Source: Mugil cephalus
Taxonomy: Eukaryota; Chordata; Actinopteri; Mugiliformes; Mugilidae
Length of the DNA: 64,000 nt
Assembly (NCBI RefSeq): GCF_022458985.1
Contig: NC_061789.1
Span: 20,998,357-21,062,356 of the forward strand
Direction: 5' to 3'
Of the stretch, positions 51,201 through 64,000 are shown in pieces; position 1 is the stretch's first letter, and each line of letters begins with the position of its first letter. Below the pieces are notes generated by a model. The model was given only the letters and a program-made list of their open reading frames with translations. It made no database searches and was not told where the DNA came from. A program made the position numbers and the translations under genes.

Positions 51201-52703
51201 CCACTTCTTCATCATTGTTAGAACTTTGTGGAGAAGATGTAAGAGCTCCGCTAGAGGAAGCAGAGGATGAAGATGACTCAGATGACAGTGAGTCTGATGA
51301 AGAGTTAAGAACCTACAACATCCAAGATGAAGACAGTGAGGAGAGTGAGGAGGATCTCACCACAGTACCAGTGGTGGTAAGTGACTGCAGTAGGGCCAGA
51401 AACCTCCGCAGCCTCCTGAAGATGCCCACCCTGCTTACTCAGTCATTCTGTGACGAGTTGGAGAGGAAGAAAAAAGCTGTGTCCTTCTTCGACAATGTTA
51501 CAGTGTTTCTTTTTGACCAGGTATGGCATGTTACTAGGTCAAGTTACTTGACATGTTAGTAGGTAGTTCATTGTAGACTGTCACTAACAATTAAATTGTG
51601 GTTTATGACTTCCAGGAGAGCCCAACTGGGGAGCTGGCTGACTATGCCTTCTCCACAGGAATAGAGCCCAGTGAGCAGGATTCTTCAGAGGAACAGACCT
51701 TTGACCACCAGCCTGTACCTGACCCTAATCCCGAAGGTCAGTCTTGTGAAACACACAGCAACATTGAAGAAACAGACAGAAAAAACTCAAATGAGGGTGA
51801 GGACATAAAATACTTCCCAAAGAAGTCCAACTGATACAACTGATTTATCCTGGCTGAATCATCAGTTTTAACTATGTGTGTGCATGCAGGTGGGAGTTTT
51901 GAATGGAAAGATGACCCATCTTTTGAGCCCTGTCCATCCTCACCGGTCCCCAAACCAATGCCCGTGTCCTCTCCCACAACTATATCCAACAGTCCTGAGG
52001 TTCCTAAACCGGCCGCTGTAGCACTTAACCGTTTTATGGTCTCAAGATTCTCCATCACACATGTTTCCGACTCCACCATAGGCTCACCAACAGGTCTGTA
52101 TAAACTGTTTGGCACAGACATTTGATTGTCAGTTATTTCAAATTCATCTGTGGATTCTACTGTATATAAAGAATGTGATTGGTTAGCACTGATACCTGAC
52201 AGCAAGAAGGCTCAGGATTCAAATCCATTGGCCGACTGGGGCCTTTGTGTATGAAGTCTTGCTGTGTCTTCATGGGTTCTCTCCGGCTACTCCGGCTTCC
52301 TCCCACCATCCAAAGACATGCTGATTAGATTCATTGGTGATTCTAAATTGGCCGTAGCTGTGAGTGTGAATTATTATCTGTCTCTCTGTGCTAGCACTCT
52401 GATGGACTGGCAACATACCTTGCCCCTCCCTTAATGGCAGCTGGGACAGGCTACAGAAAGTGAATGAACTAAATTGTTTTCATAGTTGTCCATGGAAGAT
52501 GGTTGAGGTCATTGTGAAACTTTATAGTATAGTAAGTTATAGTATTTTCAAGCATGCAGCCAAGTAACTAATTGGGACTAAAAACAGATCTTGGTATCAA
52601 TTGAATTAATTTGTACATTTTTAATTGTATTCCATATTTGCTTAAACACATTTACTTTCACTTGTGTTCAACAGGGAACAGTGGAGATAGTTCAAAAGAT
52701 TGA
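23867..52703 (+). CDS. aatk: Apoptosis-associated tyrosine kinase / lemur tail kinase 1 (14 coding exons, 1635 aa)
   Basis: Fourteen exons join with matching phases to 4908 bp. The product starts [18 protein letters not shown], has one membrane segment (about residues 33-52, [18 protein letters not shown]) followed by a CLCCKK palmitoylation-type motif, then a kinase domain (about 125-400) and a very long acidic tail. Kinase landmarks: glycine loop GHGWFGKV, lysine K155 in VVVK, HSDLALRN (D252), DYG (D270), WIAPEL. HSD in place of HRD and DYG in place of DFG are the LMTK-family pattern as I recall it. A KKAVSF motif near the end fits PP1 docking. Family knowledge: membrane-anchored, mostly neural, regulates endosomal trafficking and neurite growth. 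The protein is longer than human AATK, mainly in the exon-11 tail. I cannot tell teleost copy a from b. Confidence 0.95.
24140..24187. repeat. (TTA)n microsatellite
   Basis: Trinucleotide run with one slip near its start. Confidence 0.9.
26030..26350. repeat. Dispersed repeat, copy 1
   Basis: Blocks 'ggatgatccacaaagg', 'caccacaggacatccttagaag' and the end 'ttttaacgttatggccgatctgtgta' match copy 2 at 35220-35450. The ending is familiar from widespread fish transposon-derived repeats; the class is not determined. Confidence 0.6.
29250..29291. repeat. (GT)n microsatellite
   Basis: About 21 uninterrupted GT units in aatk intron 1. Confidence 0.95.
29892..29941. repeat. (GT)n microsatellite
   Basis: About 25 GT units in aatk intron 1. 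Confidence 0.95.
32300..32440 (-). mobile_element. V-SINE-like fragment
   Basis: 'aatcaccaattaacccgacaggcatgtctttgg' and 'gggggaggaagctggaga' are the reverse complement of the SINE core seen at 52190-52470. Confidence 0.6.
33120..33190 (-). mobile_element. LINE tail fragment
   Basis: 'attcaagattcaagaatcaagaaacatttattgtcatt' resembles a common reversed fish LINE 3' tail. Confidence 0.45.
33260..33295. repeat. (GT)n microsatellite
   Basis: About 17 GT units, followed by a G-run. Confidence 0.95.
33739..33801. repeat. (ATCC)n microsatellite
   Basis: About 15 perfect ATCC units. Confidence 0.95.
34080..34195 (-). mobile_element. V-SINE-like fragment
   Basis: 'accattcacactcacacaagcttgtctttgg' and 'ggtagccggagtactcgg' match the reversed SINE core. 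Confidence 0.55.
35220..35450. repeat. Dispersed repeat, copy 2
   Basis: It shares 'caccacaggacaccctcagaag' and the ending 'ggtggtcataatgttatgtctgat' with copy 1 at 26030-26350. Confidence 0.6.
35948..36081 (+). CDS. aatk: aatk coding exon 2 (transmembrane segment)
   Basis: Encodes [13 protein letters not shown], the single hydrophobic membrane span and [13 protein letters not shown], then gtgagc. The phase-1 acceptor completes the Asp codon split from exon 1. Confidence 0.97.
36700..36800 (-). mobile_element. L2-like LINE tail fragment
   Basis: The minus strand reads the 'cctgttaaaagactcttccttgccaccactg' tail block. Confidence 0.6.
36866..37245 (+). mobile_element. L2-like LINE 3' UTR, 5'-truncated
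   Basis: Collinear with 16310-16704: 'ttgtccattcctacctggatg', 'cagatgggtccctccatat', 'aagggagtttttccttgcc', 'cttgaga', ending 'aaaataaaattgag'. It has a local duplication of 'cctattagaag'. Confidence 0.8.
38020..38200 (-). repeat. Reversed LINE-like tail
   Basis: 'gtttagttcagtttagtttgtcttgaacatg' and 'aaaagacgtggcagggagtac' resemble a widespread fish retroposon tail in reverse. Confidence 0.45.
39198..39240 (+). mobile_element. hAT-like terminal fragment
   Basis: 'cagtggttctcaactggtctggctttgggg' matches the familiar hAT tip beginning CAGTGGTTCTCAA. Confidence 0.5.
39440..39640. repeat. Dispersed repeat with a fortuitous ORF
   Basis: 'gagtggctgctagaggctgg', 'attgacccccatgttgaaaag' and 'cagcctggttcaaaaaacg' are blocks I know as a frequent fish repeat. 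The 75-codon ORF across it is not considered a gene. Confidence 0.5.
40730..40880 (-). mobile_element. V-SINE-like fragment
   Basis: 'accaatttacctaacatgcctttgg' followed by 'gtgctaaccactgcgccact', the reversed tRNA-derived head of the SINE. Confidence 0.6.
41753..41894 (+). CDS. aatk: aatk coding exon 3
   Basis: Encodes [19 protein letters not shown] through [20 protein letters not shown], then gtaaga. The juxtamembrane linker before the kinase domain is strongly conserved with mammalian AATK. Confidence 0.97.
41895..44767 (+). other. aatk: aatk intron 3
   Basis: No repeats of note. A cluster of three CCAAT/ATTGG boxes lies at 42662-42740. No ORF with splice support. Confidence 0.5.
42662..42740. 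promoter_or_regulatory. Cluster of CCAAT boxes in aatk intron 3 (possible internal promoter)
   Basis: ATTGG at 42662, CCAAT at 42691 and ATTGG at 42736 sit in a locally GC-richer stretch (ggcggcccc, gcctcgcctc), the arrangement expected for NF-Y sites. Mammalian AATK has shorter isoforms without the membrane segment, so an internal promoter is plausible but unproven. Confidence 0.3.
44768..44847 (+). CDS. aatk: aatk coding exon 4 (kinase glycine loop)
   Basis: Encodes [20 protein letters not shown] and GHGWFGK, then gtaaac. Phase 1 in, phase 0 out. Confidence 0.96.
45439..45557 (+). CDS. aatk: aatk coding exon 5 (ATP-binding lysine)
   Basis: Encodes [20 protein letters not shown] with the ATP-site lysine (K155), then the helix-C region [11 protein letters not shown]. 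Confidence 0.96.
45710..45797 (+). CDS. aatk: aatk coding exon 6
   Basis: Encodes [19 protein letters not shown] and the hinge region [10 protein letters not shown]. Confidence 0.96.
45936..46069 (+). CDS. aatk: aatk coding exon 7
   Basis: Encodes [19 protein letters not shown] to HLHKNKFIH, ending just before the catalytic loop. The split Ser codon (AG|T) is completed by exon 8. Confidence 0.96.
46172..46250 (+). ncRNA. mir338: pre-miR-338 hairpin in the aatk intron after exon 7
   Basis: The 3' arm at 46218-46239 begins TCCAGCATCAGTG and matches mature miR-338-3p along its full 22 nt from memory. The 5' arm at 46180-46201 (AACAACATCCTGGTGC...) pairs with it, and outer bases (CTCTCCCTG with CGGGGGTGAG) close the stem; the loop is about 15 nt. 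Human MIR338 also lies in an AATK intron. It is transcribed with the host gene and is known to act in neuronal and oligodendrocyte development. Confidence 0.95.
46550..46634 (+). CDS. aatk: aatk coding exon 8 (catalytic and DYG loops)
   Basis: Encodes [20 protein letters not shown] then YGLSHSRYK. Together with exon 7 it gives HSD in place of HRD, and DYG in place of DFG. The catalytic Asp (252) and the metal-binding Asp (270) are kept. Confidence 0.96.
46714..46835 (+). CDS. aatk: aatk coding exon 9
   Basis: Encodes [20 protein letters not shown], the activation segment and the APE motif, up to HTKSSNIW. Confidence 0.96.
47060..47315 (+). mobile_element. SINE-like fragment in aatk intron 9
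   Basis: 'gaggtgtccttgagcaagacac' and 'gcgtaaagcacttttaggtagg' with a tail 'caaaccatttacc' are the middle and tail of a common fish SINE. Confidence 0.6.
47329..47478 (+). CDS. aatk: aatk coding exon 10
   Basis: Encodes [20 protein letters not shown] through [14 protein letters not shown], the kinase C-lobe. Confidence 0.96.
48136..51520 (+). CDS. aatk: aatk coding exon 11 (giant exon, 3385 bp)
   Basis: One open exon of 1128 codons. It finishes the kinase domain ([20 protein letters not shown]) and then codes a low-complexity, Ser/Glu/Asp-rich tail. Acidic clusters stand at about 50080-50105 ([10 protein letters not shown]) and 51255-51350 ([14 protein letters not shown]). Just before the donor lies [19 protein letters not shown], whose KAVSF fits the RVxF-type PP1 docking consensus. 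The exon ends phase 0 at gtatgg. Confidence 0.97.
51616..51796 (+). CDS. aatk: aatk coding exon 12
   Basis: Starts [20 protein letters not shown] and ends NSNEG with a phase-1 donor, gtgagg. Weakly conserved region. Confidence 0.88.
51890..52093 (+). CDS. aatk: aatk coding exon 13
   Basis: Encodes [19 protein letters not shown] and later [20 protein letters not shown], matching the conserved GGFEW and SRFSI/THLTDSD segments of mammalian AATK. Confidence 0.9.
52190..52470 (+). mobile_element. V-SINE-like element in the last aatk intron
   Basis: A tRNA-like head ('tggttagcactgatacctgacagcaagaagg'), the core 'gggttctctccggctactccggcttcctcccacc' and 'tccaaagacatgctgattagattcattgg' are characteristic of vertebrate SINEs with a conserved core. 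Confidence 0.8.
52675..52703 (+). CDS. aatk: aatk coding exon 14 (C-terminus)
   Basis: Encodes NSGDSSKD then TGA. The KD ending parallels the mammalian C-terminus, and the acceptor (gttcaacag) keeps phase 1. Confidence 0.88.
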
Positions 52704-53955
52704 GCGCTCTGCCACTGGGACCAGACGAGGTTCTTCTCAACACAGAAAAGCATTATATACATTATGTAAGGATGATATGTTTTACAGAGTTTTTATTTTT
52801 ATCAGCATTTGGGGCATCTGACCCTGGTGACCCTTTATGAGACAGTGCCTCATATTGTAGTGAAATACCCTGAATTATTTGCACATTGTTCTTTTATCTC
52901 ACAAAGCAAGAGCAATATCTGCTGGACTGGCAACCTGATTGTGATACCTAGAAAGTGGATACAAAAGCAAATGTATATTGATAGCTGACTATGTTTGTCC
53001 ATCTGCTTACCATTGACTTAGTATTTTCCACCAACCTTAGACTGTTAAATTTGTTATTGTTGGAGTATGATAACAGTGTTCTATGATTCAACGATCACTA
53101 TGTAAGAAGCTGTTAACTAAAAATTTTAACGGTCATGGCTGGTGGATGGTGTGAACTGAAGACGGGGGAAAAAAAAGGATGCTGCCATTGACCTATCACC
53201 ACATTTCACTGCGCTCAATGAAAACATACACTATATATCTGCTCTTAGCATATCTAGCTGAAGCACTTTGTAAAGTTCCTTTGCTCTTCATTACAGTGGA
53301 AGGAATGGCTGAACAGTGAACACGTGACATTACCAATTTATGTCCACGGTGCCATGTATAGGTTTGCTTTATTTTGTGGCATATTTCCACTTCGTCAGTA
53401 ATAGGATGACAAAGGGATGGAGAGGTATTACAACACAATTCAGTGGAGTCGGTGTCACCATGGCAATCCTAAATGTCGAATGTCACTTCTCGTCTTCATG
53501 TATAGTTTATATGTATTGCCAAATGTCTCATACATTATGCATCTTTTACATTTGTGCTGGATGTCCAGGTTGGAGATGTACAAAAAAAGACATTGAAAAT
53601 AAGACAAAATTGTACAAATCTTATATCAACACGTAGCAGGTAGCTTGACTTGAAATTACTACTAATGTATTGACGATTCCCTTGCCCTCTCCATCCTTCT
53701 GTAGCCCCGAGTGCCAATTCTTTATGCTGTCACCATGCCTTTTAAGTTCTTGTAAGTTTAAGACAATGAAACATTGCTAGTATTTTTGTACAAGCATTCA
53801 AAAAGATGATTTGCCAAAGAGATATTACAAAGCCCATTGGCTTAAGCGGCTGACGCCTTTGGAGAAGGTGAGGCAGGTTGTTCTATGCACTAGTAGTAAC
53901 ACCATTGCTGAATCTTATTTGTCTCTCACTCATGGCTGTTGTACTATCCCAAACA

Positions 53956-53961
53956 AATAAA
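53956..53961 (+). terminator. aatk: Candidate aatk polyA signal AATAAA
   Basis: A canonical hexamer about 1.25 kb past the stop codon. Other weaker candidates exist, so transcript data would decide. Confidence 0.4.
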
Positions 53962-54109
53962 TCCAAATACTTTTTGCCGTTCTTGAGTCTGTGATATATT
54001 TCTGCCGCAGTGTCAAGAGATACTCAGACTTGTGCAACAAACATGAAAACATACGACAACGTTACACATAAAAAAAAACAAACAAAAACAATGTCTGTGC
54101 CAATTTGGT

Positions 54110-54115
54110 TTTATT
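54110..54115 (-). terminator. baiap2: Candidate baiap2 polyA signal AATAAA (minus strand)
   Basis: TTTATT on the + strand. It would give a 3' UTR of about 1.4 kb after the stop at 55503. Confidence 0.35.
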
Positions 54116-55502
54116 TTGGACAAGATGATTAATATGTATTTTCTGTACAGTACAGATATAATACAAACAGTGATAAAGGTGAGAAATGGAGAAAATTATA
54201 GCTATATAAAAGTAAAAAATATATCTGAAACTTGATGCCCAAATGAGCTGTGTAACATAAGTGTGATTATCACTCAGCAGGAAGAACTCATCCATTAAAA
54301 AAGGATTGCTTTTTTATGGTGTAACTGTTGATTCAATGCAGTCAAAGAGGCATTTTAGCTCATTCGCACAACCACACACATTTTTGCTTTTCAATTGCGT
54401 AGGTTCACCCATCAGCCCTATACATAAGACTGTAAATAAATGCCTCTGCTCTAAGCCCGTGTCTCAGATGAGTATACTTTATAATACTGAGGATGAATGA
54501 TCAAAAGCCATGATAATACTGTACCTTATATGATAAACTAGCACTCCCTCAAAGCTAACTATTAAAAATAATGAGACCTTTGCGTATGCATTTTGTGTTA
54601 TCTCCTGGCTATCCGGCAGCTTCGATATTACTGAAATCCAAATATAAGGAAAGACTACCAATTCAAGATATTCTTATATTATATCAGTGGAGTAGCTCAA
54701 GCTCACTGAAGCGAGAAAAAAAGTCAAAGCAATAAAAACAAAAGGTGAAGTAATCCCAGTGATGTTTTCAAGGAATAAAAAAATACAATTAAAACTGTGA
54801 TATATATTCCCTCAAACCAGTTTTTTTTTTTTTTTTTTTTACAGAATGACAAGGACAATGTCATGAGCATATGCTTAAATAAAAAAAAAAAGAAAAAGTA
54901 GAAGGCACAGTTCCCACATTGAAAATTATAATATATCACAACTAGTAAATATATAGTTCTATCAATTAAACAGAAACAGAATTATAGTTTACTCACCAGC
55001 TGTCCAGTTCTACCTAGAGTACCTGTGGCAGTATTCAATCTACAAGTCTGTCCTCATTTCACATTACAGTTACGCAGGGGAAAACTGTTACGCACCATCT
55101 TATGTTTGCCCTCAAGTCTAACTTAAACAACTAATGCAGTGTGCACCTTCACTGCTCATTAATGTAAATAATCTTCCAATGAAATTTACAGTGTATAGAG
55201 CTGAACATAGTGTTGAAGAAAAAAGTAATTCCATCAGAGAAGTGCAGATAAATAATAATATGATGCCATCACTAAACATCTTAGCCATATCTTATCCAAA
55301 ACAGGTGTGATATAAGTAACTTATAAAATCTATTGTGCTTGAAAATTCAGGCTGACAAATTAAATGGTGACGAAAGCCTTTGCAAATGATTACATGGGAA
55401 ACATTTTGGGGCCTCCCACGGTAACATAATACAATTGAAATATTACAATGATGGCCATTTTTTCTCTCCCCCCCATGACTGGAAAAAGGGGACAGCAGGC
55501 CA

Positions 55503-63661
<8,159 letters not shown>

Positions 63662-64000
63662 CTGAGAACACACAAGGACACACAGTTAATTATAATTTAT
63701 CACTTTGGTTGAACATTTGTCCCAAACAAATCTATATGCAGGTATCAAATGGCCAGAATATTTTATTTGGATTAGCATTGTTATTGCCATTAGAATGAAA
63801 AGACAGAGACAAAAAAGTTTAGGCTGTCAGTGCACTGCAGATGTTTCAAAACTACTGTAAGAAAAAAAAGTTTCCTTCAGTTACACCTTGCGTCACATTC
63901 CCACAAATACACAAATTCACAGCTAGGGGCTGATCAGTACAGCACAATCTTGTACTGTCAATCACTGCACAGCCCCACTGGAGTGATTAGGGGTTGCGTG
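63662..64000 (-). other. baiap2: baiap2 intron, continues off the window
   Basis: No coding or repeat signal recognised. Confidence 0.5.

Larger units (their letters stand above)
52704..55502. other. 3' UTRs of aatk (+) and baiap2 (-)
   Basis: Long AT-rich non-coding stretch with poly-T (54822-54840) and poly-A runs. No ORF is credible. A polyA signal on each strand suggests the two transcripts end near 53.97 and 54.1 kb. Confidence 0.55.

Noticed and set aside
50671..51204. 177-codon minus-strand ORF
   Set aside because: Shadow of the aatk giant exon; serine-rich because it reads the complement of acidic codons.

Overview
The window is vertebrate nuclear DNA, almost certainly from a ray-finned (teleost) fish. 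It has GT-AG introns, AT-rich intergenic DNA, long (CA)n, (GT)n and (ATCC)n microsatellites, and fish-type repeats: an L2-like LINE with an esterase ORF1, Tc1 and hAT debris, and V-SINE-like pieces. The two large genes, AATK (+ strand) and BAIAP2 (- strand), lie tail to tail. As I recall, the same pair is convergent on human 17q25.3.

Layout. About 0.8-1.6 kb: hAT and Tc1/mariner debris. About 2.15-6.03 kb: a small gene for a secreted protein of unknown function (162 aa), with a TATA box, a non-coding first exon, three coding exons, a phase-compatible alternative terminal exon and a polyA signal. About 8.0-21.15 kb: a roughly 13-kb DNA transposon with inverted arms of about 1 kb, each built from tandem units of about 165 bp. 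Inside it are a broken transposase gene with a possible Ulp1-like protease segment, a hAT copy with a second element inside it, a LINE 3' end, and an LTR retrotransposon that is itself split by an L2-like LINE. About 23.8-52.7 kb: the complete aatk gene (14 coding exons recovered by phase-checked splicing, predicted 1635 aa), with miR-338 in the intron after coding exon 7. About 55.5-63.7 kb: the 3' half of baiap2 on the minus strand (end of the IMD, CRIB-like motif, SH3 and two alternative C-termini); its 5' exons lie beyond the right edge.

How the genes relate. AATK/LMTK1 is a membrane-anchored kinase-family protein of the nervous system, and its host-intron microRNA miR-338 is expressed with it. 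BAIAP2/IRSp53 is a membrane-curving adaptor that links Cdc42/Rac to actin and binds synaptic PDZ proteins. Their 3' ends face each other, with candidate polyA signals only about 150 bp apart. The left 22 kb is mainly a nested transposon graveyard. All calls come from reading and hand translation; no database search was run.
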